Notes: generated by a model from the letters alone, not told the origin. A stretch of 64,000 bases of DNA from Calliopum simillimum (GCA_951812925.1 OX638372.1:54930028-54994027), one strand, 5' to 3'. Shown: positions 11,523 through 23,330, counted from the stretch's first letter. Translations and numbers: made by a program.

Positions 11523-12805
11523 ATTACACCGTTCGACAATTTTTAACTTTTTTAAAAACACATTAGAAAATCCAAAAAATTCTTAAAGTACACGTTAAAA
11601 AAAAATACACGTTTCTCGTGGTTTTTCTTCAGCACGTCACATTTTTTTTAATCGATTTTTGAAGTTTTGTATCCACTGTACATGAAAAAACCAAAAATAC
11701 CACATTCTTGTGTTAAATCGATGAATTTAACTATACGATTCTACATCTGAGGTGTATCATGTGTTCAGCAAACATATGCAAGATATTGCGGGGAGTATTT
11801 TTGTCGAAAATTTTAACCTTATACAACCCCCACATGTGGGTCATTTTTGCCTTTTTCTTAAAAATGTACAAAAATAACACCTAAAACATGGGAATATCAG
11901 TGTGTACTACAGAAATATTTGCTATACACTTTCACTACTAGTTGCTGAACACTAAAAAAGCAAAATTTCATCCCTTAAGTAAAAACATCGTTAAAATCAG
12001 TAAGCACTTTTAACAATCAATATTTTCCAAATTTCACCCCACTGTAAAACTCTAAAACTACATTTTGGACAAAACTCGTTCTCACAAGATCATAACGAAA
12101 TCACACAAGGATCATTTTCCTAGAACACATTAACCTATTATATCCTGTTCTTATGTGCCTTTTTGACCCCTTTTTCTAAAACTGAGCCACAATGGGTTAA
12201 AAAAAATTTCAAAAATATCCTACAAAAAATTTCACTAAGAGTTACCAAAGACGAAAAATTCTTAAAACTTAAGGTAAACGCGTCAGGGATGTAATTAATA
12301 TGCAATGTGAAAAGTCCTGATTGATTTTAACGAATTTTTTGGTTTCGGGCTAAAATTTCGACCTTAACTTGTTTAAAAACTTATAGTGTAATTTTATAGC
12401 GAGCATTTCTGTAGTACATACTGACTCAATACTCTCCTGTTTTAGGTGTCATTTTTGTACCTTTTTTAGAAAAAAGCAAAAATGACCCACATGTGGGGTT
12501 TGTAGAGGGTTAAAATCTTGTACAAAAATATTCCCCGCAATATCCTGCATAAGTTTGCTGAACACATAATGCACCTCAGATGCAAGGATCATATAGTTAA
12601 ATTTATCGATTTAACTCAAGAATGCGGTATTTTTGTCTTTTTCATGTACAGTGGATAAAAAAAATTCAAAAATCGATTAAAATAAAATGTGACGTGCTGG
12701 AGAAAAACCACGAGACATGGGTATTTTTTTTAACGTCTTCTTTAAGAATTTTTTGGATTTTCTCGTGTGTTTTACAAAAAGTTCGAAATTGTCGAACAGT
12801 GTAAT
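11523..12805. mobile_element. Diverged fold-back element related to 5672-8496
   Basis: ATTACACCGTTCGACAAT at 11523 is mirrored by ATTGTCGAACAGTGTAAT ending 12805. The arms continue inward to ACCCCCACATGTGGGTCATT near 11830 and AATGACCCACATGTGGGG near 12500. Beyond that the inverted similarity goes on (TGTGTACTACAGAAAT / TTTCTGTAGTACATAC). The outer arms are clearly related to the inner arms of the 2.8-kb palindrome (AGCACGTCA, CACTGTACATGAAAA, AAATCGATGAATTTAACTAT) but are more diverged, so this is the older member. It sits where the mariner breaks off. Confidence 0.75.
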
Positions 12806-13245
12806 GTATGAAAAATATATTTTCTGATGCAAAAATTTTTTTCTAAATTACTTTATAGTGGAAATATTTTGCAAATTCCATAATAAAATATAACATACAA
12901 GCTGCATAACTGAACTTTACAATTACAACAGCTAATTACTAAAATAGGTCAAAAAATTCAGAAATATGCCACAAAAATATTGATTTTAAGTTGAGCGACC
13001 TCTAAATTGTATTCATATGAGCAAATATTTCGCACAGTGTATTATTTTTGCAAAAAATATTTTTTTAAACTGGTTACAAGTGATATTCAAGAGATAGTGG
13101 TGCAAATAAATAAATCAATAAATCAATAAATAAATAAATATACATATGACCCAGTATATACTAGCGTCCCCAAATTTTACCTAATTATTTGAAAAATACA
13201 TTTGTTGCATTATTCCTTTAATAAAACGTCTTCATTTTTTTTTAG
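12806..13245 (+). other. Sequence just upstream of the first recognised GST exon; A-rich microsatellite
   Basis: No exon is visible. There is a short (AAAT)n / (AATCA)n microsatellite at about 13103-13142. The end (TTCATTTTTTTTTAG, 13231-13245) is a good polypyrimidine tract and AG acceptor, so this is read as the end of the gene's preceding intron. Confidence 0.55.
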
Positions 13246-13975
13246 GCGAACACCTTACCGGCGAATTTCGTGACAAAGTAAATCGCTTCAAAAATGTTCC
13301 GGCAATCAATGATCAAGGTTTTCAATTAGCTGATAGTGTTGCTATTTTTCGACATTTATCACGTGAAAAACTGGTTCCTGAGCATTGGTATCCTCGTCGC
13401 AACCTCGGCCGTAGTCGTATTGATGAATTCCTCGAATGGCAACAGAAGAACATGGGCATCGCTTGCACCGATTACTTTCAAGAAAAATGGCTATTACCAT
13501 TTTTGCAGAAGACACGACCCAATGATAATTCGGTAAGCATATTGATACATTCACATATTTACAAATCAATTACAACTCACTTCGATTGATTTGCAGGTCA
13601 ACATTGCTACTAAAAGACTTGAACATACATTGAATGATTTTGAGAATTTATTTTTGAATTCGAAGAAATTTTTAATTGACAACAATCTTTCATTTGCTGA
13701 TTTAACAGCCATTTGTGAAATCGATCAACCAAGTAAATATATTGATATAAGCGAAATAAACCATTAAAGTTTAACATATCTTGAAAATCATTTCAGAATC
13801 TATTGGCTACAATCCATTTAAAAATCGCACGAAATTGACAAGATGGTATGAGTCTGTACGTGAAGAACTTGGCCCTTACTATAAGGAAGTGTCTGCAGAT
13901 TTTGAAAATAAACTGAAAAACGCAGAGAAAAACGTAGAGAAAAATACAATGGAGCCGATATCGGTTCAGCAGTAA
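13246..13975 (+). CDS. GstT3: Theta-class glutathione S-transferase, exons 2-4 (3' part of gene)
   Basis: Three exons in correct phase: 13246-13532, 13597-13732 and 13797-13975, each bounded by AG and GTAAG/GTAAAT. Together they give about 200 C-terminal residues of a cytosolic theta GST, which conjugates glutathione to electrophiles. The first exon here starts mid-codon with EHLTGEFRDKVNRFKNVPAI, whose VPAI holds the cis-proline, followed by ADSVAIF, the glutathione-contacting helix start. The helical C-domain follows, with EHWYPRRNLGRSRIDEFLEW and then LTAICEIDQP-type text (here DLTAICEIDQP). By memory the match is best to Drosophila GstT3. The N-terminal exon with the catalytic serine (about 40 residues) was not found and probably lies farther upstream or outside the window. 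The last exon ends with a Lys/Glu/Asn-rich tail. A possible poly(A) signal AATAAA is at 14196. Confidence 0.88.
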
Positions 13976-15630
13976 TATTAGTCATAACCTTACCATAATT
14001 TTTGGATGCAATGCATTGTTGTTGTTTATTTTTATAGATTTAAGTCATTCTTTATTCATAACTCCTACCTATGTACGTATTGTTTTGTTAGATTTATTAT
14101 TTCACATAAAACTTTTTGTTAATATATAAGTATATTACTAATATATATTATACATTATTTTTGATATAGAAAAATAATTTCTTTTTTTATTAAAAAATAA
14201 AAAAATTATTGGAATTTTTATATGAAGTCCTTCTATAAAAGGCATAAGCTAAAATTTAAATGTTTCGGACCCTCTGTATGTCTGAATTCTAACCATATCC
14301 CTAAATTTTGCACACATTTTGGACACTCCTCATCTGTTATGTATGTTTTTATATTTTGGTTTATTTTTGGAGCCGTTTTCAATATTTTTATGTTAGCACA
14401 AGGTAAGGCCAGGTTATTAAAGCATACTCGATAGAAAAGCCAACTTTCAGCTTGACCAACTGTGCCAGCGAAGGACAAAAGTGAGCCAATTTTGGCTCTC
14501 CTATAACAAACACAATATTTCAATAATTTTCAAAATTTCTCGGAATTGCAGCACCCATGAAAAATTGTTCTTATTGTTTGAAACATTGTGTTTGTTGTAG
14601 ACTAGCCAAAATACTATGCTGACTGCCGTTGGCTCAATGATTTAGAAACGCTGACACCCCTGCACTAGACCATTCTGCTGCTTCATTATGATCACTCTTT
14701 CGTGGCAGTACATGCATCTTTTCTTCTGAAGATACAATACAATCAACTCGTAATTAAAATGTATTCTTATTTTTATACTACGTTTGCACCAGAAACTTAG
14801 CTGTGATGAGATCTATAAATCTTGTCTTTAAATCCTAACCGTTTTCACCGGATTTATTTTTAACACTAGTAAATAGGTGTCATTTGGTCGAAAATAGCCA
14901 AAATCGGTAGTCCTGCTGAGTTTTATACGCTGATTCAACAAAAATATCGTAAAGACGTAAATCATGTCATAAATCTCCGGTATAAACGTTGTATTATACT
15001 ATTTGTTTAGTACTTTAACTTATTATTTGTAGCTAGTTTAAAGTGACCAACCGTCAAGAATTTTGCCCTCTTGTCCCGAATTTGAAAACGTCTTAGAAAT
15101 GTCACGAATTTTTATGTATGTCCCGGAATTATCATGGATTTTAGATGGACGCATACTGAATTGTGGATTTTTTTTTTTTGATTTTATTCAACAACAGTTT
15201 TAGGTTATGGCCCATATATAGGGTGCCAATATTTTTTTGACCGAAAAACAGGACAGGTTTTCATATTTAAAAAACATTACTTTTGACAGGAACGTTATTT
15301 ATTAACTAAAAGGCTGCATTGCTTAAGTTTTCGTAAATTTTTTTCAGATATTATAACTCTCAATATATTTAATAAAAGTACTACTTAATGGGTGCTATTA
15401 TTGATTCCGTCGGAAAGCATTTTCCGCGCTGAAGCAAATTTTGCTATTATTGATTCCGAAAATTCGATACATCTGTCATCACTGTTCCGCAAAACAGATA
15501 AATTTGGCATTATTGGTTCCGCACGTAATTTGAGAAATTTAACATCCCTGACATCGAAGTGACGTTTATTTTTGTGTATTCTTGATTCCGACGGAAAGAT
15601 ATATTTCAGTATTTTCCTTCCGCGAAATTT
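13693..15630 (+). repeat. Tandem triplication, unit 1
   Basis: Starts in the middle of the third-listed GST exon's predecessor (TTTGCTGATTTAACAGCC), covers the last intron, last exon and 3' flank, and ends inside a MITE (CCGCGAAATTT). The next unit starts again with TTTGCTGATT. The break has a short TTT microhomology. Unit 1 lacks the DINE-1-like insertion found in units 2 and 3, so it has the ancestral arrangement. Nothing coding was seen after 13975. Confidence 0.9.
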
Positions 15631-15631
15631 T

Positions 15632-15913
15632 TTGCTGATTTAACAGCCATTTGTGAAATCGATCAACCAAGTAAATATATTGATATAAGCGAAATAAACC
15701 ATTTAAGTTTAACATATCTTGGAAATCATTTCAGAATCTATTGGCTACAATCCATTTAAAAATCGCACGAAATTGACAAGATGGTATGAGTCTGTACGTG
15801 AAGAACTTGGCCCTTACTATAAGGAAGTGTCTGCAGATTTTGAAAATAAACTGAAAAACGCAGAGAAAAACGTAGAGAAAAATACAATGGAGCCGATATC
15901 GGTTCAGCAGTAA
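15632..15913 (+). pseudogene. Duplicated GST terminal exon, copy 2 (with 3' half of preceding exon)
   Basis: Positions 15632-15670 hold the end of the penultimate exon without its acceptor and first two thirds. The last exon at 15735-15913 is complete, with its own CAG acceptor and stop. The encoded 59-residue tail matches the parental one. As a stand-alone gene this is a fragment. As an extra terminal exon it could still be spliced from 13732 and would give the same protein with a different 3' UTR. The first change noticed is in the intron (TTGGAAATC for TTGAAAATC). Confidence 0.8.
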
Positions 15914-16325
15914 TATTAGTCATAACCTTACCATAATTTTTGGATGCAATGCATTGTTGTTGTTTATTTTTATAGATTTAAGTCATTCTTTATTCATAAC
16001 TCCTACCTATGTACGTATTGTTTTGTTAGATTTATTATTTCACATAAAACTTTTTGTTAATATATAAGTATATTACTAATATATATTATATATTATTTTT
16101 GATATAGAAAAATAATTTCTTTTTTTATTAAAAAATAAAAAAATTATTGGAATTTTTATATGAAGTCCTTCTATAAAAGGCATAAGCTAAAATTTAAATG
16201 TTTCGGACCCTCTGTATGTCTGAATTCTAACCATATCCCTAAATTTTGCACACATTTTGGACACTCCTCATCTGTTATGTATGTTTTTATATTTTGGTTT
16301 ATTTTTGGAGCCGTTTTCAATATTT

Positions 16326-16484
16326 ATACCCTACACCTAGGGTATATTCACTTTGTCCTTCCGTTTGTAACGCAGAGAAGGAGGCGTGGCAGATATAGAA
16401 AAGTATATATATTCTTGATCAGCGTCACCTCCTGAGTCGATATAGCCATGTCCGTCTGTCTGGCTGGCTGGCTGGCTGGCTGGG

Positions 16485-16530
<46 letters not shown>

Positions 16531-17287
16531 TGTGTTGAAATACACTTTTTGGGAAAACTGAGCAAGATAATTCAATGAAACTTGGTACACTACCTTCGTC
16601 ACCAAAGTTAGCTCGGGGGATTGAAAATGAGCGAAATCGGTCAACGGGCACGCCTACCGCCCATACAAAAAATATATTCAAAATGCAATTTTAGGAGTTT
16701 TTTTCACGACAATGCAACCAAAATACGCATTAATATTAAAAATTGTAAGCGCAAGCTCTGAGGAAAAACTAAGCAAATTCGGACAAGAGGGCGTGGCACC
16801 TCCCATATAAGCAAATGCTTAAAAACGCTATACTGAAAGCGTTTTTTGAAATATTCGAATCAAATTTGACTCAGACACTAAGAATCATAAATGAAAGCTC
16901 TCAACAAAAATTGGGTGAAATCGGACAAGGGGGCGTGGTACCTCCCACATAAGCAAAAGTTTCAAAATGCTATACTGAAACAGTTTCTTGAGATAATCGA
17001 ACCAAGCTTCACTCAAATACTAAATACTATAAATGCACGCTCTAAGCTAAAACTAGACGAACTCGGTCAAGAGGGCGTGGCACCTCCTATATAAGCAAAA
17101 GCTTCAAAACGCTTTACTGAAAAAGTTTTTCACTCAGACACTTAAAACCATAAATGCAAGCGCTGAACAAAAACTGGGTGACCTCGGACAAGAGGGCGTA
17201 GCAACTCCCATATGAGCAATATTTGAAAAATACTGCAGTGTAGGGTATTTAATGTTTGGCCAGGCCAAATTTTACACCCTTACTAGT
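16326..17287 (+). mobile_element. DINE-1-like helentron, 962 bp, copy in unit 2
   Basis: Begins TATACCCTACACCTAGGGTA after a T-run and ends CTAGT before TTT; unit 1 shows the uninterrupted T-run. Internal marks: AAGTATATATATTCTTGATC, CGATATAGCCATGTCCGTCT, a (TGGC)n run of about 20 repeats (16450-16530), then four roughly 130-bp repeats of GGGCGTGGCACCTCCCATAT type. A helentron of the DINE-1/HINE kind inserts between Ts without transposase of its own. The open frames with repeated PASQ are translations of the microsatellite. Confidence 0.85.
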
Positions 17288-18513
17288 TTTATGTTAGCAC
17301 AAGGTAAGGCCAGGTTATTAAAGCATAGTCGATAGAAAAGCCAACTTTCAGCTTGACCAACTGTGCCAGCGAAGGACAAAAGTGAGCCAATTTTGGCTCT
17401 CCTATAACAAACACAATATTTCAATAATTTTCAAAATTTCTCGGAATTGCAGCACCCATGAAAAATTGTTCTTATTGTTTCAAACATTGTGTTTGTTGTA
17501 GACTAGCCAAAATACTATGCTGACTGCCGTTGGCTCAATGATTTGGAAACGCTGACACCCCTGCACTAGACCATTCTGCTGCTTCATTATGATCACTCTT
17601 TCGTGGCAGTACATGCATCTTTTCTTCTGAAGATACAATACAATCAACTCGTAATTAAAATGTATTCTTATTTTTATACTACGTTTGCACCAGAAACTTA
17701 GCTGTGATGAGATCTATAAATCTTGTCTTTAAATCCTAACCGTTTTCACTGGATTTATTTTTAACACTAGTTAATAGGTGTCATTTGGTCGAAAATAGCC
17801 AAAATCGGTAGTCCTGCTGAGTTTTATACGCTGATTCAACAAAAATATCGTAAAGACGTAAATCATGTCATAAATCTCCGGTATAAACGTTGTATTATAC
17901 TATTTGTTTAGTACTTTAACTTATTATTTGTAGCTAGTTTAAAGTGACCAACCGTCCAGAATTTTGCCCTCTTGTCCCGAATTTGAAAACGTCTTAGAAA
18001 TGTCACGAATTTTTATGTATGTCCCGGAATTATCTTGGATTTTAGATGGACGCATACTGAATTGTTGATTTTTTTTTTTTGATTTTATTCAACAACAGTT
18101 TTAGGTTATGGCCCATATATAGGGTGCCAATATTTTTTTCACCGAAAAACAGGACAGGTTTTCATATTTAAAAAACATTACTTTTGACAGGAACGTTATT
18201 TATTAACTAAAAGGCTGCATTGCTTAAGTTTTCGTAAATTTTTTTCAGATATTATAACTCTCAATATATTTAATAAAAGTACTACTTAATGGGTGCTATT
18301 ATTGATTCCGTCGGAAAGCATTTTCCGCGCTGAAGCAAATTTTGCTATTATTGATTCCGAAAATTCGATACATCTGTCATCACTGTTCCGCAAAACAGAT
18401 AAATTTGGCATTATTGGTTCCGCACGTAATTTGAGAAATTTAACATCCCTGACATCGAAGTGACGTTTATTTTTGTGTATTCTTGATTCCGACGGAAAGA
18501 TATATTTCAGTAT

Positions 18514-19300
18514 TGGATTTCTTCGGCTGGCCGCGTAAGCCGAAGCACGGGTTTTCGTTATAAGTGGTCAAAATGAATATTTTACAATGAAAAGTTAAAA
18601 GTTAAAATAGACTCTTTAAAAAAAAAAAAAAACTATGTTATTTTGTTTAGGAACTTTTTAATGTTATATAGATTAATATTATCAGTCTTTTAGTGTAGTG
18701 TTTTTAGTTTTAATTGACGCGTTTTTTTCTTTTATGTTAAAAAAAAAAAATGAGTGATACCAACTGATTTGGTAGCGAATTTGTGACATTTGTATTTTTA
18801 TTTGGAGAGCAATACCGAATGATTTAAAAAAAAAGACTTTTTAAGGACGTGATAAACTGCTTTGCAAATTTGCAAGCGTGATAAAAGAACATTTTGTGAA
18901 GTGTACTTGAGCGTCATATTGTACTTGGAAACTTCACGTGTTTTTTGGTTTTTAACCTTAAAAATGTCGTCATTTTGTTTAATACATATGTCTTGTAAAT
19001 GAACAGTTATATCGGTCGATTATTTGTTACGCAAAATTTCAGTTAATTTTTTTTGCACTAAAAAAATAAAATGGTCAATTTTACCGTTCGTTGGTAATTA
19101 AAAAAAAAAAAAGAACTTTTAAAATCGCGCGAGAAAATAGAAAAAACACCAGTCTTCCGTTCAGGATTTGGTATCGGCCTTCCGGATACGTACTGGTGGT
19201 ACACGCGAAGGACTATAAAAAGGACCTAGAGTCTATGATAGTCCTTTATTGATACTTATGCTGTTCGTAATGTTCAGCATACAATAAGAAGAAGAAGAAG
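18514..19300 (+). mobile_element. 787-bp retroposon with 12-bp target duplication and (GAA)n tail
   Basis: ATATTTCAGTAT flanks it exactly (18502-18513 and 19301-19312). Unit 3 of the triplication has the empty site (22202-22213), with one copy of the 12-mer. The element starts TGGATTTCTTCGGCTGGCCG and ends in AATAAGAAGAAGAAGAAG. A long TSD and simple 3' repeat tail point to target-primed retrotransposition (SINE or 5'-truncated LINE). No A/B box or RT frame was recognised. A TATA-like CTATAAAAAGGAC near 19212 leaves a solo-LTR reading open, but a 12-bp TSD argues against it. Confidence 0.8.
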
Positions 19301-19331
19301 ATATTTCAGTATTTTCCTTCCGCGAAATTTT

Positions 19332-19613
19332 TTGCTGATTTAACAGCCATTTGTGAAATCGATCAACCAAGTAAATATATTGATATAAGCGAAATAAACC
19401 ATTTAAGTTTAACATATCTTGGAAATCATTTCAGAATCTATTGGCTACAATCCATTTAAAAATCGCACGAAATTGACAAGATGGTATGAGTCTGTACGTG
19501 AAGAACTTGGCCCTTACTATAAGGAAGTGTCTGCAGATTTTGAAAATAAACTGAAAAACGCAGAGAAAAACGTAGAGAAAAATACAATGGAGCCGATATC
19601 GGTTCAGCAGTAA
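19332..19613 (+). pseudogene. Duplicated GST terminal exon, copy 3
   Basis: Complete last exon at 19435-19613, preceded by a truncated penultimate exon, as in copy 2. It encodes the same tail ending EPISVQQ. The acceptor and stop are kept, so its use as an alternative terminal exon is not excluded, but it is not an independent gene. Confidence 0.8.
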
Positions 19614-20025
19614 TATTAGTCATAACCTTACCATAATTTTTGGATGCAATGCATTGTTGTTGTTTATTTTTATAGATTTAAGTCATTCTTTATTCATAAC
19701 TCCTACCTATGTACGTATTGTTTTGTTAGATTTATTATTTCACATAAAACTTTTTGTTAATATATAAGTATATTACTAATATATATTATATATTATTTTT
19801 GATATAGAAAAATAATTTCTTTTTTTATTAAAAAATAAAAAAATTATTGGAATTTTTATATGAAGTCCTTCTATAAAAGGCATAAGCTAAAATTTAAATG
19901 TTTCGGACCCTCTGTATGTCTGAATTCTAACCATATCCCTAAATTTTGCACACATTTTGGACACTCCTCATCTGTTATGTATGTTTTTATATTTTGGTTT
20001 ATTTTTGGAGCCGTTTTCAATATTT

Positions 20026-20184
20026 ATACCCTACACCTAGGGTATATTCACTTTGTCCTTCCGTTTGTAACGCAGAGAAGGAGGCGTGGCAGATATAGAA
20101 AAGTATATATATTCTTGATCAGCGTCACCTCCTGAGTCGATATAGCCATGTCCGTCTGTCTGGCTGGCTGGCTGGCTGGCTGGG

Positions 20185-20230
<46 letters not shown>

Positions 20231-20987
20231 TGTGTTGAAATACACTTTTTGGGAAAACTGAGCAAGATAATTCAATGAAACTTGGTACACTACCTTCGTC
20301 ACCAAAGTTAGCTCGGGGGATTGAAAATGAGCGAAATCGGTCAACGGGCACGCCTACCGCCCATACAAAAAATATATTCAAAATGCAATTTTAGGAGTTT
20401 TTTTCACGACAATGCAACCAAAATACGCATTAATATTAAAAATTGTAAGCGCAAGCTCTGAGGAAAAACTAAGCAAATTCGGACAAGAGGGCGTGGCACC
20501 TCCCATATAAGCAAATGCTTAAAAACGCTATACTGAAAGCGTTTTTTGAAATATTCGAATCAAATTTGACTCAGACACTAAGAATCATAAATGAAAGCTC
20601 TCAACAAAAATTGGGTGAAATCGGACAAGGGGGCGTGGTACCTCCCACATAAGCAAAAGTTTCAAAATGCTATACTGAAACAGTTTCTTGAGATAATCGA
20701 ACCAAGCTTCACTCAAATACTAAATACTATAAATGCACGCTCTAAGCTAAAACTAGACGAACTCGGTCAAGAGGGCGTGGCACCTCCTATATAAGCAAAA
20801 GCTTCAAAACGCTTTACTGAAAAAGTTTTTCACTCAGACACTTAAAACCATAAATGCAAGCGCTGAACAAAAACTGGGTGACCTCGGACAAGAGGGCGTA
20901 GCAACTCCCATATGAGCAATATTTGAAAAATACTGCAGTGTAGGGTATTTAATGTTTGGCCAGGCCAAATTTTACACCCTTACTAGT
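20026..20987 (+). mobile_element. DINE-1-like helentron, 962 bp, copy in unit 3
   Basis: Appears identical in layout and termini to 16326-17287, at the same insertion point, including the number of (TGGC) repeats as far as could be compared by eye. It was copied by the duplication, not inserted twice. Confidence 0.85.
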
Positions 20988-21990
20988 TTTATGTTAGCAC
21001 AAGGTAAGGCCAGGTTATTAAAGCATAGTCGATAGAAAAGCCAACTTTCAGCTTGACCAACTGTGCCAGCGAAGGACAAAAGTGAGCCAATTTTGGCTCT
21101 CCTATAACAAACACAATATTTCAATAATTTTCAAAATTTCTCGGAATTGCAGCACCCATGAAAAATTGTTCTTATTGTTTCAAACATTGTGTTTGTTGTA
21201 GACTAGCCAAAATACTATGCTGACTGCCGTTGGCTCAATGATTTGGAAACGCTGACACCCCTGCACTAGACCATTCTGCTGCTTCATTATGATCACTCTT
21301 TCGTGGCAGTACATGCATCTTTTCTTCTGAAGATACAATACAATCAACTCGTAATTAAAATGTATTCTTATTTTTATACTACGTTTGCACCAGAAACTTA
21401 GCTGTGATGAGATCTATAAATCTTGTCTTTAAATCCTAACCGTTTTCACTGGATTTATTTTTAACACTAGTTAATAGGTGTCATTTGGTCGAAAATAGCC
21501 AAAATCGGTAGTCCTGCTGAGTTTTATACGCTGATTCAACAAAAATATCGTAAAGACGTAAATCATGTCATAAATCTCCGGTATAAACGTTGTATTATAC
21601 TATTTGTTTAGTACTTTAACTTATTATTTGTAGCTAGTTTAAAGTGACCAACCGTCCAGAATTTTGCCCTCTTGTCCCGAATTTGAAAACGTCTTAGAAA
21701 TGTCACGAATTTTTATGTATGTCCCGGAATTATCTTGGATTTTAGATGGACGCATACTGAATTGTTGATTTTTTTTTTTTGATTTTATTCAACAACAGTT
21801 TTAGGTTATGGCCCATATATAGGGTGCCAATATTTTTTTCACCGAAAAACAGGACAGGTTTTCATATTTAAAAAACATTACTTTTGACAGGAACGTTATT
21901 TATTAACTAAAAGGCTGCATTGCTTAAGTTTTCGTAAATTTTTTTCAGATATTATAACTCTCAATATATTTAATAAAAGTACTACTTAAT

Positions 21991-22909
21991 GGGTGCTATT
22001 ATTGATTCCGTCGGAAAGCATTTTCCGCGCGGAAGCAAATTTTGCTATTATTGATTCCGAAAATTCGATACATCTGTCATCACTGTTCCGCAAAACAGAT
22101 AAATTTGGCATTATTGGTTCCGCACGTAATTTGAGAAATTTAACATCCCTGACATCGAAGTGACGTTTATTTTTGTGTATTCTTGATTCCGACGGAAAGA
22201 TATATTTCAGTATTTTCCTTCCGCGAAATTTTTGTGACGGAACGACAGTAAAAAGTTAAAAATGTATGCTTTTTTGATAATTTTGCTCTTTTTATTGATA
22301 AGGAAATTAAGCTAAATGTTAAGTATCAATTTTAAACAATTTACTAGTACACAATAGCCGGTTTAATTAAAAATTACAAAATTTATTTTTAAAATAAAAC
22401 TCAAAATTCATAAAAGAAACACTTCATTTTATTTCATTAAATAAAGGAAACAATTCATCTTTATTCTGATTAGATAAATAACATTTTATAAAAAAAGAAG
22501 ACACTTTCACATCCAACCCTCTGCGGTGACCAAATGATGAAATGTAATCACTCGGAAAAAAATTATCAACAAACACTTGTTTACAAGAAACAACTTTAGA
22601 GCAACACGCATCTTTATCGAACTCTAAAATGTATAGATAATTAATCCTTAAACCGCACTAAAAAAGCTATTTTATCCACTTGATGTCTACAAAATTATTT
22701 GAGATTCATAATTTGCCGCTGTTGACACTTTTAATTTTTTTTTTATCCTTTGTCATCTGTCAAAATGTTAGAGATGTTCGTATTTCAGGGTTCCCAATAT
22801 TTTCGTTCGATATTCCTCTACCGTCGGAATCAAGAATAGAAGTTTTCATATCGAACGATATTTCTTTCCGCGAAAATTTCCTTATCGAACGGAATCAATA
22901 ATAGCACCC
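21991..22909. mobile_element. 919-bp TIR element (MITE), complete copy; 5' pieces in units 1 and 2
   Basis: GGGTGCTATTATTGATTCCG at 21991 is mirrored by CGGAATCAATAATAGCACCC ending 22909. Further inverted words lie inside (CCGCGAAATTT / CGCGAAAATTT). Only the first ~240 bp are present at 15391-15630 and before and after the retroposon in unit 2, because the triplication breakpoint is inside this element. There is no transposase. The 73-codon frame at 22680-22901 runs into the TIR and is not a gene. Confidence 0.7.
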
Positions 22910-23009
22910 AATATCTCTTACTTGGTACATAATGTTGGATTCCTATTATGGAGCTATCAATGACACCAAATATAGGACATGTCGATATTAACGAATATCG
23001 AAATACATA

Positions 23010-23330
23010 TGTCTGCGTTGCTGCCTTCTTTGTAGAAGCAAGCGTGTCACGTGTAAAAAAGAAAGAAGGAATGGCAGCATGCCTGTTTCTGTCCTTATCA
23101 GAAGCGATCATAGAAGGCCTGCTTTCCTGCCTTCTTTATATTTAGAAGCATGAGTGCCAGGTCTTGGTGCCCAATGACATTAGGTGTAAAAAAGAAAGGA
23201 AAAGAGAAGAGAAAGCAGCATGCCTGCTTCTGTCCTTTCTTATCAGAAGCGATCATAGAAGGCCTACTTTACTGCCTTCTTTGTAAAAGCGAGAGAGCCA
23301 GGCTTTGGTGCCCAAAAAAACAAAGAAAGA
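23010..23330. repeat. Two imperfect tandem units of ~155-165 bp
   Basis: Both units share AGCATGCCTG, TTCTGTCCTT, ATCAGAAGCGATCATAGAAG, GCCTTCTTT and CAGG-TTTGGTGCCCAA in the same order, separated by GA-rich AAGAAAGAAGG stretches. It is bounded on the right by a hAT-derived fragment. The ORFs read through it carry the same peptide twice (LSEAIIEGLL), showing the duplication, not a protein domain. Confidence 0.65.

Larger units (their letters stand above)
15631..19330 (+). repeat. Tandem triplication, unit 2
   Basis: Same content as unit 1, plus a 962-bp DINE-1-like insertion (16326-17287) and a 787-bp retroposon (18514-19300) with its 12-bp target duplication. It is offset 1938 bp from unit 1 at the exon and exactly 3700 bp from unit 3. 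Apart from the retroposon, almost no differences from unit 3 were noticed by eye (one is CTGAAGC near 18326 versus CGGAAGC near 22026). That suggests a very recent duplication or gene conversion. Confidence 0.9.
19331..22233 (+). repeat. Tandem triplication, unit 3
   Basis: Third copy of the GST-tail unit. It includes the same DINE-1-like insertion at the same place as unit 2 but no retroposon, and runs on into the complete MITE at 21991-22909. The right boundary is set by the point (CCGCGAAATTTTT, about 22233) where units 1 and 2 switch back to the start of the next unit. Confidence 0.88.

Noticed and set aside
1..13245. Search for the missing first exon of the theta GST
   Set aside because: No exon of about 40 codons with the expected theta N-terminus was recognised. 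It may be outside the window or have been overlooked by eye.
14222..14434. Plus-strand frame after the GST stop, also at 16160 and 19860
   Set aside because: Lies in the triplicated 3' flank and changes its end with the DINE-1-like insertion. It is 3' UTR or spacer, with no motif.
16337..16681. Minus-strand frames rich in PASQ, and the same at 20037-20381
   Set aside because: Translation of the (TGGC)n microsatellite and repeat blocks of the DINE-1-like element.
22680..22901. 73-codon frame with a hydrophobic N-terminus like a signal peptide
   Set aside because: Runs through the inner arm and terminal inverted repeat of the 919-bp MITE. The hydrophobic run is from T-rich DNA.
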